Shown in pieces: positions 1 through 9,580 of a stretch of 38,571 nt of DNA. The stretch is from assembly GCA_002928735.1 (NCBI GenBank), contig PERL01000019.1, positions 1 through 38,571 of the forward strand. Reading direction: 5' to 3'. Made by a program: the position numbers and the translations under genes. The number at the start of each line of letters is the position of its first letter. The first letter of the stretch is position 1. The stretch is from Hyphomicrobium sp. Lineage in GTDB: Bacteria; Pseudomonadota; Alphaproteobacteria; Rhizobiales; Hyphomicrobiaceae. A model generated the notes under the pieces. The model saw nothing but the letters and a program-made list of their open reading frames with translations. It ran no database searches and was not told the DNA's origin.

Positions 1-189
1 GAATGCGTCACCCTCCGTCAGCAACTCTGCACCCCGCCCCACGTCACAAGACGCCTCTTAAGCGACGCCCCCTTCAATGAGGGACGGAGATGCGGGGAGT
101 GTAGCGGATGGCAGTGGGGGCGGGGATAAGTGCGCAAACTTTTCTCGCAACGTGCGCACAACTCAAGGCCCGCTGCCTCGCCCCCTCCC

Positions 190-906
190 TTAGTCGTCTC
201 CGCGCCGGTCCAACATCACAGCCGTCGGAGCGTCCAGTGTCCAGATGACGCCCGCCGTCTGAAAGTCGTGGGTCACCTTCCCGGAAACAGCGGACGCGAT
301 GAGTTCCTGAACCAACCGTCCGCCGAACCCGCGCCGTTCGGGCGGCGTCACGGGAGGTCCGTCGGCCTCACGCCATTGCAGCTGAAACCGGTCTCCGCCA
401 GCAGCCGGTACGACGGTCCACGCGATATGCACCCGGCCCCGCGGAACCGAGAGTGCCCCATACTTGAGGGCATTGGTAGCAAGCTCATGAATGGCAAGAC
501 CGATCCAATGTGCGGCATGGGTCGACATGTTCAACTCCGGCCCGTCGAAGGAATTTTCCGTTCCGCCGGCAATCGCCGCTAATTGAGTGTGGATGAGCTC
601 ATGTATTTCAAGGCCCCGCCAGTTATTGGCGATTAGCCGGTCGATGGATTGGCAGTAGGACGAAAACCGGGCGGCGAACCGCTGATCAAACTGTTCCTTC
701 GTCGCGCAATGGATCATCGTCTGGCGCGATAGGGCCTGGATGACCGACAGCATGTTCTTCATGCGGTGCTGAAGTTCATCCATGTCGACAGTTGCTTTCG
801 CGCCGGCGCTACGCGCGAATGGAAGCTGACCGTTAGCCGGTGGGTTCGAACTCCTGAAGTCCTCAGCATAACTCCCTCGTTCGACCGACGGCTTGTAGCT
901 AAACAT
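190..906 (-). CDS. HWE-family sensor histidine kinase, no sensor domain
   Basis: Predicted cytoplasmic histidine kinase of 238 aa that would autophosphorylate on His and pass the phosphate to a response regulator. The dimerisation/phosphoacceptor motif is DELQHRMKNMLSVIQA with His47; the N-box reads HELATNALKYG and the G1 region has the W-R-E triplet (LQWREADG) that names the HWE family. No transmembrane segment, PAS or GAF domain is present: only about 40 residues precede the catalytic core, so the input must come from a partner protein. I chose the ATG at 906 because a GGGAG ribosome site lies just upstream; the longer reading from 1068 would overlap the preceding gene. It follows the 86-aa gene by 52 bases on the same strand. 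Family call is firm; the partner regulator is unknown and no receiver gene is adjacent. Confidence 0.85.
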   Translation of the reverse strand: MFSYKPSVERGSYAEDFRSSNPPANGQLPFARSAGAKATVDMDELQHRMKNMLSVIQALSRQTMIHCATKEQFDQRFAARFSSYCQSIDRLIANNWRGLEIHELIHTQLAAIAGGTENSFDGPELNMSTHAAHWIGLAIHELATNALKYGALSVPRGRVHIAWTVVPAAGGDRFQLQWREADGPPVTPPERRGFGGRLVQELIASAVSGKVTHDFQTAGVIWTLDAPTAVMLDRRGDD

Positions 907-958
907 AGCGAACTCCCACCCAAATACTGCGACTACCAAAGTTAGACCGTCGACCCCA

Positions 959-1219
959 TCACCGTACTGGTCTGGAACGGCGGACGGAATTTCCGCCTGC
1001 GATGATCCGGTCGAGAATGGCCGCCGCCTCCCGATGCAGCGCAACGTGTTCCGATGTTTCACCGGCACTTCGATGGGCGGTGGCGGCGTCCGTGATCACA
1101 TCAATGGCATCCTTTTCACTGATGATCCGAAGATCGCCCAACGCCAGCAGCAGCGACTCGCAGATCGACAAAGCAGCAAGACCGGACGCAGAATTCGATG
1201 TGTCGATGGAATGCGTCAT
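959..1219 (-). CDS. Small conserved-looking hypothetical protein, 86 aa
   Basis: I do not recognise the family. The protein is predicted soluble and mostly helical, with an acidic, alanine-rich sequence (for example DAIDVITDAATAHRSAG) and a basic tail ending in RRSRPVR. It has no signal peptide, membrane segment or cysteine pair. The ATG is preceded by GAGG and AGGTG stretches. It lies 52 bases upstream of the sensor-less HWE kinase on the same strand, so the two are probably co-transcribed, and it could be the kinase's regulator or an accessory subunit; that role is inference from position only. The Crp/Fnr gene is divergent, 152 bases away. Confidence 0.6.
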   Translation of the reverse strand: MTHSIDTSNSASGLAALSICESLLLALGDLRIISEKDAIDVITDAATAHRSAGETSEHVALHREAAAILDRIIAGGNSVRRSRPVR

Positions 1220-1371
1220 TCACCTGTACCTCGCGGACGCAAGACGGACCTCCGCCTCAACGACAGTCGAATACTATGATCTTGTGGATAGCGGTGTGCT
1301 AACTCAGGCTAGCGACCCTCATAAAAAATGAGCTAAATGCTCGCAGCGGGCTTCAGTAGTGGACTGGATAA

Positions 1372-2103
1372 ATGCCTGAAACCGGCGGCTTTCTAGAGCG
1401 CAAACTCAGTACGTTCGTCCGCTTGTCGGAGGAGGAAAAGCGATGCTTGAGTGAGATTCAACAATCGCCGATGTTGGTTAAAAGCGGTCATGAATTGACC
1501 CGGCAGGGTGAAAGCACTCACGTAGCTTATATTCTGCAGCAAGGCTGGGGTTGCAGTTTCAAAGACCTGCAGGACGGCAGCCGGCAGGTGATCGCTTTTC
1601 CGGTTCCAGGCGATTGCGTCGGATTGCGAAGCGTTCTCCTACGCACATCGGACCATGGGTTCACGACGATAACGGACGCTCAGGTGAGCCGCTTTGAAGT
1701 CGCGCGAATCCTCGAGATCTTTGACCAGTTTCCCCATCTCGGATCGGCAATTCTTTGGGCGACATCGCGCGATGAGGCGATCACCGTCGAGCATTTGGCC
1801 AGCATTGGGCGGCGGACCGCCATCGAGCGCACGGCGCATTTCTTTTTGGAATTGAGCGATCGTCTGCGATTGGTCGGGCTGGGCAGCGAAACGGAATTTG
1901 AATGCCCCCTGAACCAATACATCCTGGCTGACGCACTGGGCCTCAGCGCCATTCACGTCAATCGTGTGCTGCGCGAGTTAAGGGAAGTCAAATTGCTGAC
2001 GTTCCAGGACCGTCGCGTCGTCATCCATGACCGCCGCGGATTGATCGATCTGGCCGGATACGAAGAGGTCGATCAGACCCCGATATTGGAGAGAAAAAGC
2101 TGA
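1372..2103 (+). CDS. Crp/Fnr-family transcriptional regulator
   Basis: Predicted 243-aa DNA-binding regulator. Residues about 15 to 150 read as a cyclic-nucleotide-binding-like beta barrel (VKSGHELTRQGESTHVAYIL, then QVIAFPVPGDCVGL). A long dimer helix follows, then a winged helix-turn-helix around residues 190 to 220 (LADALGLSAIHVNRVLRELR) that matches the recognition helix region of the family. The N-terminal cysteine cluster of true FNR proteins is absent, so a 4Fe-4S oxygen sensor is unlikely; the ligand is unknown. It is divergent from the 86-aa gene and kinase, and the shared 152-base gap holds a short inverted repeat (CTCAT-N6-ATGAG, 1318-1333). Confidence 0.88.
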   Translation: MPETGGFLERKLSTFVRLSEEEKRCLSEIQQSPMLVKSGHELTRQGESTHVAYILQQGWGCSFKDLQDGSRQVIAFPVPGDCVGLRSVLLRTSDHGFTTITDAQVSRFEVARILEIFDQFPHLGSAILWATSRDEAITVEHLASIGRRTAIERTAHFFLELSDRLRLVGLGSETEFECPLNQYILADALGLSAIHVNRVLRELREVKLLTFQDRRVVIHDRRGLIDLAGYEEVDQTPILERKS

Positions 2104-2257
2104 ACGCGCATGGGACGGCCTAATGCCGCCCTCCCAAAATTACAGATCCCGCCCCCCTGTTCCCCCCGTGACAGCGCGGCGGCCGCACCTCCCCTATACC
2201 TGTCCTCATCGAAGTGAACCGGCCCTGAGCGGCCAGCAACGGAAAGAGGATACGCCG

Positions 2258-2512
2258 ATGTTCAAGTCCATCTCCAAGCCCGCCGCCCTGATCCTGGCTC
2301 TGACCGCCGGTGCGTTCGGCGCACTTCCCGCCGAAGCCGGTGGCCGCGGCAAGGAATATTTCTCCCAGACGTACGTGTCGAAGAAGCCCATGCACGGCTA
2401 CGAAGGCCGCGCCGGCGACTACTATTGCAGCTACGTCCGCATCCCGGTTCACAAGACGATCAACGGCCGCATGAAGGTCGTCGCCTGGACGCTGCAGCAG
2501 CACTGCTACTAA
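2258..2512 (+). CDS. Small secreted protein, 84 aa, unknown function
   Basis: Start chosen at the ATG at 2258 because it follows a GGAAAGAGGA ribosome site and opens a clear signal peptide: MFKSISKPAA, a hydrophobic run, then a likely cleavage after ALPAEA near residue 27. The mature part is about 57 residues, basic and tyrosine-rich, with two cysteines (YYCSYVR and QQHCY) that could form a disulphide in the periplasm. I know no family with certainty. It stands alone between the Crp/Fnr gene and a stem-loop terminator, so it is probably its own transcription unit. Confidence 0.75.
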   Translation: MFKSISKPAALILALTAGAFGALPAEAGGRGKEYFSQTYVSKKPMHGYEGRAGDYYCSYVRIPVHKTINGRMKVVAWTLQQHCY

Positions 2513-2552
2513 GCATTCGGAGCTTCCCCCCCTTTTCCCACAAAAGCGCGCG

Positions 2553-2580
2553 CGGCCCTGGAGCAATCCGGGGCCGTTTC
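2553..2580 (+). terminator. Stem-loop terminator after the 84-aa secreted protein
   Basis: CGGCCC-T-GGA pairs with TCC-G-GGGCCG around a GCAA tetraloop (T opposite G as a wobble pair), giving a 10-pair stem followed by a short TTT. It sits about 40 bases after the small secreted protein gene. Confidence 0.6.
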
Positions 2581-2637
2581 GCGTCGCGCTACGCGCGCGG
2601 ACCAAGTGTGCGGGACCGCGCGCGTGTCAAGATTGCG

Positions 2638-3324
2638 CTATCGCGCCCGCCCCAAGGTCGCGACGGTGCAGTCAATCAACTCCAGCATGTCGTTGGTGGA
2701 GAGTTGCGCGCCGGCCCGCTTGGCCTCCGTCCGGAACTCCGGCCGGTCGTCACTGGAGAAGATGAAAAATGGGATCGGATTGCCCGCCCCGCGCAGTGCC
2801 GCGAGCAACTCGTATCCCGCCCGATTATTCGTGCCCCGGCCCATGTCGGAAATGACGAGATCGAACATGCGCCCCTGCACGGACGCCAGCGCCGCCTCCG
2901 TGCTCGTCACCTGCACCACGTCGAGCATCAGTTTGCGCAGCGCCCGCATGGCCAGTTCGTTGTTCGCCGGGTTGTCGTCCACCCACAGGATGGACCGCCC
3001 GATCAAGTGATTGGTCATTTGCGGATCGAAGGCCCGTTCCACCGTCGCGCGCAGCCGGCCCATGTCGACCCCGCCATCCCCGGTCTTCGCCTGCCAGTCG
3101 CGCGCCGCGGTCGCCGCCGCCGTCATGGCCTCTTCCTGCAACTGAAACCGCAGCGGCCCCACGTTGACGCTGCGAATGGCGTTCGCCCGCCACGCCCGCC
3201 AGATCAGAAAACCGCCGAGCGTCCAGCCGAGTAGATTGACGATGGCGCTCAGCGCTTCGGCCGCGTCGAACATGGCGCGGTTCTCGGCAACGAATGTCAG
3301 AAAGGCTTGGGCGAAATCCGGCAC
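2638..3324 (-). CDS. Membrane-anchored receiver-domain protein (atypical response regulator)
   Basis: A 228-aa protein with one predicted membrane segment near residues 26 to 44 (LSAIVNLLGWTLGGFLIW), a linker, and a C-terminal receiver domain from about residue 110. The acidic pair is D116-D117 (SILWVDDNPAN), the phosphoacceptor is Asp160 (DLVISDMGRG), and the strand-4 Ser is present (FFIFSSDD). The usual strand-5 lysine is not seen: the equivalent region reads GAQLSTND. There is no output domain, so the receiver itself, fixed at the inner membrane, is the likely functional end. It starts 4 bases after the periplasmic-protein gene ends, so the two probably form an operon. Phosphorylation chemistry may be altered without the lysine. 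Confidence 0.8.
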   Translation of the reverse strand: MPDFAQAFLTFVAENRAMFDAAEALSAIVNLLGWTLGGFLIWRAWRANAIRSVNVGPLRFQLQEEAMTAAATAARDWQAKTGDGGVDMGRLRATVERAFDPQMTNHLIGRSILWVDDNPANNELAMRALRKLMLDVVQVTSTEAALASVQGRMFDLVISDMGRGTNNRAGYELLAALRGAGNPIPFFIFSSDDRPEFRTEAKRAGAQLSTNDMLELIDCTVATLGRAR

Positions 3325-3328
3325 GCGC

Positions 3329-3988
3329 CTACCACGCGTCGCGCCAGAGCGGCAGCGCCATGGCGCCGTTCGGGATCGTCACCGTGCCGCGCTTATCGAC
3401 GCCGCCGTTGACGCCAAGTTCGCCCGCGAATTTGTTGACAATGTCGGCTTTCAGCCCCGCCGAGGCATCCCCCGCGAATTGCAGCGCGTATTCGAACCGG
3501 CCGACCGCGAGGCGCACGATCTGGAATTGATTGCGGTTCGTGTCGCCCTTCGGGTTGGCCGAACCCAGGCAGCGCTTGCGCAGTTGCACGAGCTTGCTCT
3601 CGTCATACTCATAGACAGTGCCCGTGAAGGTGAGGTTCACACCCGTCACGTATTGGCCCTTGAACGACGCATTGAGAATGTTCGCCCAGCCAGCCGAAAG
3701 CCCGAACGACTTCTGATCGTGCGAGGTGAAGGCCGCGCCCTCGAGCGCCTGGCTAAATCCGTCCTCGTCGAACTTGGCGCGGCAGCGCACCATGTTCACC
3801 TTGAGCAGCCGGTCGCCGGTGCGCTGATACGTGCGCTTGTCGAGATGCCCGCGCGCAATCGTGCCCGGCGTGTAATACGCTAAAGGCGGCGACATGCGGA
3901 TGACGTTGAGATTATCGAAGATCGAATCCGCCGCAGCCGGACCGCTGACAGCCCAAAAAGATAGAAACGCAAACCCGAACCGACGCAT
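3329..3988 (-). CDS. Secreted/periplasmic protein of unknown function, 219 aa
   Basis: Start at 3988 is chosen for its GGGGTGA ribosome site and because it opens a signal peptide (MRRFGFAFLSFWAVSGPAAA, cleavage near residue 21). The mature protein begins DSIFDNLNVIRMSPP and holds two cysteines (MVRCRAKF and RKRCLG). The sequence is beta-rich, with alternating hydrophobic residues in VTGVNLTFTGTVYEYD. I do not recognise the family. It is upstream of, and almost touching, the membrane-anchored receiver gene, which suggests a shared envelope function. A start further upstream is open but would bury the signal peptide. Confidence 0.7.
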   Translation of the reverse strand: MRRFGFAFLSFWAVSGPAAADSIFDNLNVIRMSPPLAYYTPGTIARGHLDKRTYQRTGDRLLKVNMVRCRAKFDEDGFSQALEGAAFTSHDQKSFGLSAGWANILNASFKGQYVTGVNLTFTGTVYEYDESKLVQLRKRCLGSANPKGDTNRNQFQIVRLAVGRFEYALQFAGDASAGLKADIVNKFAGELGVNGGVDKRGTVTIPNGAMALPLWRDAW

Positions 3989-4101
3989 CACGATCACCCC
4001 CGCACAACAACGGGTGCAATCTAGCCGGTCCCCATCCTGCGGGAGAAGCGCAGCCATGGCCGCGGCGTGTAATTCGCCCCCGTTGTAACCTTAAAGCAGC
4101 A

Positions 4102-4125
4102 CCCCCGCCCGGTGAGGGGCGGGGG
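4102..4125 (-). terminator. Candidate terminator after gltA
   Basis: A perfect nine-pair stem, CCCCCGCCC with GGGCGGGGG, and a six-base loop, about 7 bases past the gltA stop. On the minus strand it is followed only by a weak TTT, so termination may need help. Confidence 0.5.
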
Positions 4126-4131
4126 CTCAGG

Positions 4132-5442
4132 CTAAAGCGGGAATTCGCGGCGTGGCGGGCCGACATAGAGCTGCCGCGGCCGGCCGATGCGCTGTTCGGG
4201 ATCTTCGATCATCTCGCGCCACTGCGCGATCCAGCCGACGGTGCGCGCCACGGCGAAGAGCACCGTGAACATTTCAACCGGGAACCCGATCGCCCGCAGC
4301 GTAATACCCGAATAAAAGTCGATGTTAGGATAGAGCTTCTTGGAGACGAAATACTCGTCCTGCAGTGCGATCTTTTCCAATTCCATCGCCACCCTGAGGA
4401 GCGGATCGTCGCGCTTGTCGAGCGCATCCAGCACCTCGTGACAGGTCTTCTGCATCACTTTCGCGCGCGGATCGTAGTTCTTGTAGACCCGGTGCCCGAA
4501 GCCCATGAGCCGGAAGCCGGACGACTTATCCTTCGCCTTGGCGATATACTCCGGAATGCGTTCGACCGTGCCGATCTCCTGCAGCATGGTGAGCGCTGCT
4601 TCGTTGGCCCCGCCATGCGCCGGACCCCACAAACACGCGATGCCTGATGCAATGCACGCGAACGGATTGGCGCCCGACGAACCGGCAAGCCGCACCGTTG
4701 AAGTCGACGCGTTCTGTTCGTGATCGGCATGCAGGATGAAGATGCGGTCGAGCGCGCGGGCCACCACCGGATTAACGATGTAGGGCTCGCACGGCACCGC
4801 AAAGCACATCTGCAGGAAGTTCGACGTGTAGTCGAGATCGTTGCGCGGGTAGATGAACGGGTGACCGATGGAGTACTTGTACGCCATCGCCGCAATCGTC
4901 GGCATCTTGGCGATCATCCGGTTGGTCGCAACGCGCCGGTGCTCGGGATTATTGATGTCGGTCGAGTCGTGATAGAACGCCGACAGCGCGCCGACAACGC
5001 CGACCATGACCGCCATCGGATGCGCGTCACGGCGGAACCCGGTGTAGAACCGCGTCATCTGCTCGTGCACCATCGTGTGGTTCGAGATGGTGCGCCGGAA
5101 TTCGCGGAACTGCTCGTTCGTCGGCAGTTCACCGTTGAGCAGAAGGTAGCACGTCGCCAGGAAGTTCGAGTGCTCGGCGATCTGTTCGATCGGGTAGCCG
5201 CGATAGAGCAACTCGCCCTTGTCGCCGTCGATAAAGGTGATCTTCGAGGCGCAATTGGCCGTCGAGGTGAACCCCGGATCGTAAGAAAAACAGCCGGTGT
5301 CCTTATACAACTTTCCGATGTCCATGACCGACGGGCCGATGGAGCCGTGGCGCAGAGGAAACTCGGTCGGCTTGCCCTGATAGGTCAGCGTCGCGCTCTC
5401 TCCGCTCGCTTCGGCGGTGGGGGGCTGTTCCTGGTACGTCAT
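4132..5442 (-). CDS. gltA: Citrate synthase (type II)
   Basis: Condenses acetyl-CoA and oxaloacetate to citrate in the cytoplasm, the entry step of the TCA cycle. At 436 aa it matches the length of the large Gram-negative hexameric enzymes. Diagnostic stretches are [18 protein letters not shown], the histidine regions [16 protein letters not shown] and [10 protein letters not shown], and [18 protein letters not shown] containing the active-site His. The ATG at 5442 follows an AAGGAGA ribosome site; an in-frame extension to 5550 lacks conserved sequence. It lies downstream of gltX on the same strand with 164 bases between, where a promoter can be seen, so it is probably transcribed on its own. 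Confidence 0.97.
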   Translation of the reverse strand: MTYQEQPPTAEASGESATLTYQGKPTEFPLRHGSIGPSVMDIGKLYKDTGCFSYDPGFTSTANCASKITFIDGDKGELLYRGYPIEQIAEHSNFLATCYLLLNGELPTNEQFREFRRTISNHTMVHEQMTRFYTGFRRDAHPMAVMVGVVGALSAFYHDSTDINNPEHRRVATNRMIAKMPTIAAMAYKYSIGHPFIYPRNDLDYTSNFLQMCFAVPCEPYIVNPVVARALDRIFILHADHEQNASTSTVRLAGSSGANPFACIASGIACLWGPAHGGANEAALTMLQEIGTVERIPEYIAKAKDKSSGFRLMGFGHRVYKNYDPRAKVMQKTCHEVLDALDKRDDPLLRVAMELEKIALQDEYFVSKKLYPNIDFYSGITLRAIGFPVEMFTVLFAVARTVGWIAQWREMIEDPEQRIGRPRQLYVGPPRREFPL

Positions 5443-5520
5443 GGATCGTCTCTCCTTCACCCGGGACCGCGTTGGCCGACCCAGCCTATGCTTGCGGTCT
5501 ACAATGGTGCACTGCGCAAC

Positions 5521-5550
5521 ATCATATCGCGGGTGCACACGATTGGCCAA
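5521..5550 (-). promoter_or_regulatory. Candidate sigma-70 type promoter of gltA
   Basis: On the minus strand, TTGGCC and TATGAT are separated by 18 bases, with the -10 hexamer matching five of six consensus positions. It lies about 80 bases upstream of the gltA start in the gltX-gltA gap. The -35 match is only partial. Confidence 0.4.
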
Positions 5551-5606
5551 TGCTGCCTAAGAACAAACCGCTGCCTGGAATTAAGGCTCACACGGCCCCT
5601 ACATCC

Positions 5607-7142
5607 TTAAGACATGTGGTCTTTCAGCCGGGCAATGGCCTCGTCGCGGCCGAGCACGGCCATGACGTCGAACACCGGCGGCGAAACGGTCCGTCCGGTC
5701 AGCGCCGCGCGCAATGGCTGCGCGACTTTTCCGAGTTTCGCCCCCGTCGTCTCCGCATGCGTCCGCACCGCAGCTTCCAGATCAGCCGCCGTCCAAGCGG
5801 AAGCGGCCTCAAGCTGCGGGAGAAGCCCGCCGATCAGGCTCTTTGCCTCAGCATCGATCAGCTTTGCCGCCTTTTCATCCAGCTTCAAGGGCCGCTCTGC
5901 GACAAGATAGAGCGCTCCTGAGACGAGATCGGCCAGCGTCTTGGCCCGCTCCTTCAGCGATGGGATCGCCGCCGCGAACCGGTCCCAGCCCTTCGCTTCG
6001 AACCGCTGCGCTAAATCCGCTCCGGTCTGAACATCCGGCAACACGGACGCGACCTCGCGGGCGAGCGCGATATCCGAACGCGGCGGCGCCTTCGGATCCG
6101 GCGTGATGACGGCGAGTGCCACGAAATCCAGATGCGGAAGCATGTCGCGCACGCGCCGCACAAGTTCGGCATCATCCGACTGGCGGATGTAATGCGCGTT
6201 GAGGTCGTCGAGCTTCTTGAAGTCGAACCGCGACGCGCTCTTGTTGATGTCGTCGATGTCGAACCACTGGATCAACTGCTCCGTCGACATGATCTCATCA
6301 TCGCCATGGCTCCAGCCGAGCCGCACGAGATAGTTGCGCAACGCGACGGGCAGATAGCCCATCGAGCGGTATTCCTCGACGCCCTGCGCGCCGTGCCGCT
6401 TCGACAGCTTCGCCCCGTCTGCTCCGTGAATAAGCGGCACGTGCGCCCACACGGGAACGCGCCAGCCCATGGCGTTGTAAATCTGCGTCTGCCGCGCCGC
6501 GTTGGTGAGATGGTCAACCCCGCGCACGACGTGTGTGATCCCCATGTCGTGATCGTCGACGACCACGGCGAGATTGTAGGTCGGGTTGCCGTCCGAACGC
6601 AGGATGATGAGATCGTCGAGATCCTTGTTGGCGAACGTCACGCGGCCTTGGCAACGATCGTCCACAACCGTCTCGCCCTCGCGCGGGGCCTTGAGCCGGA
6701 TCGTGTGCGGCACGCCGGCCGGTGCTTCGGCTGGATCGCGGTCGCGCCACGGCGAACGAATGGTCAGCGGACGCTTTTCTGCTTCCGCCGCTTTGCGCAT
6801 CTCATCGAGTTCCGCCGCCGTCAGATAGCACTTGTAAGCGTTCCCAGATGCCAGCAGCGCTTCCGCCACCTCCCGATGCCGGGGCGCCTGCGCGAACTGC
6901 GAGACGGGCTCACCCTCCCAGTCGAGTTCCAGCCAGGTCAATCCATCGAGGATCGCCGCCACCGCCGCCGGATTGTTGCGTTCCCGGTCGGTATCCTCGA
7001 TGCGCAGCAGAAACCGCCCGCCGCGTCCCTTGGCATAGAGCCAATTGAACAGCGCCGTGCGGCCGCCGCCGATATGCAGGTAGCCGGTGGGGGAGGGCGC
7101 AAACCGGACAACGGGTTTGCCGCTCTCAGTCGTTGTGCTCAT
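5607..7142 (-). CDS. gltX: Glutamyl-tRNA synthetase
   Basis: Class I aminoacyl-tRNA synthetase of 511 aa that charges tRNA with glutamate. The N-terminal HIGH-type signature is [20 protein letters not shown] (a Gly replaces the more common Ala in HIGGA), and the KMSKS-type loop is AKLSKRHGA. The anticodon-binding region fills the C-terminal third. Start at the ATG at 7142 puts the signature near residue 12, as usual in the family; a longer in-frame reading to 7349 would run into the divergent comEC gene. Many alphaproteobacteria carry two GluRS-like genes with different tRNA preference; which type this is cannot be told from motifs alone. Confidence 0.96.
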   Translation of the reverse strand: MSTTTESGKPVVRFAPSPTGYLHIGGGRTALFNWLYAKGRGGRFLLRIEDTDRERNNPAAVAAILDGLTWLELDWEGEPVSQFAQAPRHREVAEALLASGNAYKCYLTAAELDEMRKAAEAEKRPLTIRSPWRDRDPAEAPAGVPHTIRLKAPREGETVVDDRCQGRVTFANKDLDDLIILRSDGNPTYNLAVVVDDHDMGITHVVRGVDHLTNAARQTQIYNAMGWRVPVWAHVPLIHGADGAKLSKRHGAQGVEEYRSMGYLPVALRNYLVRLGWSHGDDEIMSTEQLIQWFDIDDINKSASRFDFKKLDDLNAHYIRQSDDAELVRRVRDMLPHLDFVALAVITPDPKAPPRSDIALAREVASVLPDVQTGADLAQRFEAKGWDRFAAAIPSLKERAKTLADLVSGALYLVAERPLKLDEKAAKLIDAEAKSLIGGLLPQLEAASAWTAADLEAAVRTHAETTGAKLGKVAQPLRAALTGRTVSPPVFDVMAVLGRDEAIARLKDHMS

Positions 7143-7214
7143 GAGCGTCTTCGTTTGTTGGGGAACTGTGGGATGATGCACCCCTGTAGCACACGCATTG
7201 CGGGCGGTTAAAGG

Positions 7215-9575
7215 GTGATGTCGCAGGGCGGGAACGAGGCCGCGGGCGGTCCACACGGCGGGGTTGGCCACGGCGCTGGCGCGCTTGCCGCCGCCCGTGG
7301 GGGTGGCCCGCTGCGGCGGACGGCAAGACGTCTGTTTCGGCCCCTGCACGAGGCGCTAACCGCCAATCTTGCCGAGGAACGGCCGCGCTTCGTCAACTGG
7401 CTGCCTGTCTTTTTCGGTCTCGGCATCTGGTGCTACTTCGCCGTTGTATCCGAACCGGCCCCGGCCGCCGCAGTCCTGCCACTGGTCGTGGGGCTCGCGC
7501 TCATGGTCTTCGCCCGCCCCGGCGGCTTGGCCCGCATCGCCGCCGCCGCCCTCGTCGTCGCCGGCCTCGGCTTTGCCGCCGCCAAGATGCGAACGGCCTG
7601 GGTCGGAGCCCCCGTCCTCGACCGGTCGTTGCGGGCCGTCGAACTCACCGGCGTGCTCGAACGCCGCGAACCGCACGCCAAACGCGGCGAACGCCTGACC
7701 CTCAGCCTGATCTCGATGTCGGATGTCGAACCTGAGAGGTTGCCCGCCCGCGCGCGCATTCGGGTCATGGCGCCGGCCGGAGATGTCGCTCCCGGCGACG
7801 TCTTGAAACTCACAGCCACCGTCTCGCCGCCGTCGATCCCGGCCCTGCCCGGTGGCTTCGATTTCGCCCGCTCGGCATACTTTGAGCGCATCGGCGCTGT
7901 CGGCTACGCCTTGAAGCCGCCCGAGAAGGTGACGGCCACCGTCGCACCCGAACCCAATCTCGCCCTTCGCCTGCGCGCATCCATCGAGGACCTGCGCCAA
8001 ACCATCGGCCGCCGAATCGAAGCAGCCCTCCCCGGCGAACGTGGCGCGATGGCGGCCGCCCTTATCACGGGAGAACGCGGCGGCATCTCGCAAGATACGA
8101 CCGACGCTTACCGCGACAGCGGCCTGATTCACATCCTCTCCATCTCCGGTTTGCACATGGTCATCATGGCCGGTGCGGTTTTTGCAATCCTGCGCTTCGG
8201 CCTGGCGGCCATCCCGGCCCTCGCGCTCACGCAGCCGATCAAGAAATGGGCCGCCGCCGGCGGCGCCATCGGCGCGGTCCTCTATTTCGCGATCTCAGGC
8301 GGCTCGGCCGCAACGCTGCGCGCAGCCATCATGATGGTGGTGTTCTTTTTAGCCGTCATCCTCGGCCGTCCGGCCATCGCCATGCGCAACGTCGCCATCG
8401 CCGCCCTCATCATCCTCGCCATCGCGCCCAACAACCTGCTTGATGTCGGCTTCCAAATGTCGTTCGCAGCCGTCGCGGCCCTCGTGGCGTCCTATGAAGC
8501 CATCCGTGGCCGCATGGCCCGCAACGGAGTAACGCCGGGGCCCGTTATGCGCTGCGCGCTCTTCCTGGGCGGCATTCTGTTTTCGACCCTCATAGCCGGC
8601 CTCGCCGTCACGCCGCTGTCGGTCTACCACTTTCACGCCATGCAGCATTATGCGCCGCTCGCCAACCTGATCGCGGTCCCAGTCTGCAATCTGGTTGTGA
8701 TGCCGGCAGCACTCGCCACGCTCGTCGCGCTGCCCTTCGGACTTGAAGCAGCGCCGCTCTGGATCATGGGGCACGGGATCGATGCCATGGGCTGGGTCGC
8801 CCGCGAGGTCGCAGCCCTTCCCGGCGCTGTCACCCACATTCCAGAAATACCAACGTTGGCTTTTGCGCTCGCACTCGCCGGCGGGCTCTGGCTCGTCCTT
8901 TGGCAAAGACGCTGGCGGTTGGCCGGTCTCCCCCTCATCGCCGCTGGCCTCGCCTGGGCACCCGCTGCCGCCAAACCCGACATCCTCATCGGCCGCGAAG
9001 GTGCGATCCTAGCCGTGCGCGACGCCCAAGGCCGGCTAGCAGCCCACGCAGAACGACCCTCAACCTTTGAGTTGAAGCGCTGGCTCGAACGCGACGGCGA
9101 TGCGCGCGACCCCAAGGAACTCCGCAAATCGTCCAGCTTTCGCTGCGATCCGTCAGGCTGCGTGACTGAGGCACACGGCGCGACCATCGCGCTGTCGCGC
9201 AATCCCGCAAGCCTCGCCGACGACTGCACCCGTGCCAAAATTCTAATCGTCAACGGCGAGCGGCCGGTGGCATGCAACGCCCCCCACATCTACGACCGCC
9301 AGACGTTGCGCCGAACGGGAACCGTCGCCATGACCCGCGAGCCCGATGGAACCTATCGCATTGAAACCGTCGCCGACGCGCGCGGCCTGCGCCCATGGTC
9401 GACACCGCCACCGCCGCGCCAGCCCCGCACCAGGAGCGAACCGCAGCCAGCGCCCGGCACTCCGCCGCGGTCACCCGCGGATCTGACCACGGCGAGCAAG
9501 CAGCCAGACTCCGATGCCGCCGTCATTGACGAACCGCCGGAGCTCCGCCCCGAAATCGAAGATGAGGGACCTTGA
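7215..9575 (+). CDS. comEC: ComEC/Rec2-family inner-membrane DNA channel protein
   Basis: Predicted polytopic inner-membrane protein of 786 aa, family role being passage of single-stranded DNA in natural transformation. The hallmark competence-domain motif is seen in [18 protein letters not shown] and [15 protein letters not shown]. An N-terminal membrane pair and OB-like region (residues about 55 to 240) precede about eight further membrane segments. The C-terminal part, from about residue 590, sits where the metallo-beta-lactamase-like domain lies, but no HxHxDH metal site is visible, and it ends in a proline-rich tail. Start may be GTG 7215 or ATG 7218. It is divergent from gltX and ends 5 bases before the convergent lexA. 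Confidence 0.9.
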   Translation: MMSQGGNEAAGGPHGGVGHGAGALAAARGGGPLRRTARRLFRPLHEALTANLAEERPRFVNWLPVFFGLGIWCYFAVVSEPAPAAAVLPLVVGLALMVFARPGGLARIAAAALVVAGLGFAAAKMRTAWVGAPVLDRSLRAVELTGVLERREPHAKRGERLTLSLISMSDVEPERLPARARIRVMAPAGDVAPGDVLKLTATVSPPSIPALPGGFDFARSAYFERIGAVGYALKPPEKVTATVAPEPNLALRLRASIEDLRQTIGRRIEAALPGERGAMAAALITGERGGISQDTTDAYRDSGLIHILSISGLHMVIMAGAVFAILRFGLAAIPALALTQPIKKWAAAGGAIGAVLYFAISGGSAATLRAAIMMVVFFLAVILGRPAIAMRNVAIAALIILAIAPNNLLDVGFQMSFAAVAALVASYEAIRGRMARNGVTPGPVMRCALFLGGILFSTLIAGLAVTPLSVYHFHAMQHYAPLANLIAVPVCNLVVMPAALATLVALPFGLEAAPLWIMGHGIDAMGWVAREVAALPGAVTHIPEIPTLAFALALAGGLWLVLWQRRWRLAGLPLIAAGLAWAPAAAKPDILIGREGAILAVRDAQGRLAAHAERPSTFELKRWLERDGDARDPKELRKSSSFRCDPSGCVTEAHGATIALSRNPASLADDCTRAKILIVNGERPVACNAPHIYDRQTLRRTGTVAMTREPDGTYRIETVADARGLRPWSTPPPPRQPRTRSEPQPAPGTPPRSPADLTTASKQPDSDAAVIDEPPELRPEIEDEGP

Positions 9576-9580
9576 GCCCC

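Noticed and set aside
130-159. Inverted repeat GTGCGCA ... TGCGCAC after the HWE kinase
   Set aside because: The stem is short, the loop long and no T tract follows, so I do not call a terminator or operator.
1-189. A coding region or RNA at the left edge
   Set aside because: No reading frame with a motif or ribosome site and no convincing structure was seen.
6132-7211. Plus-strand frame (359 codons) antisense to gltX
   Set aside because: The gltX frame carries all synthetase motifs; the antisense frame has none.
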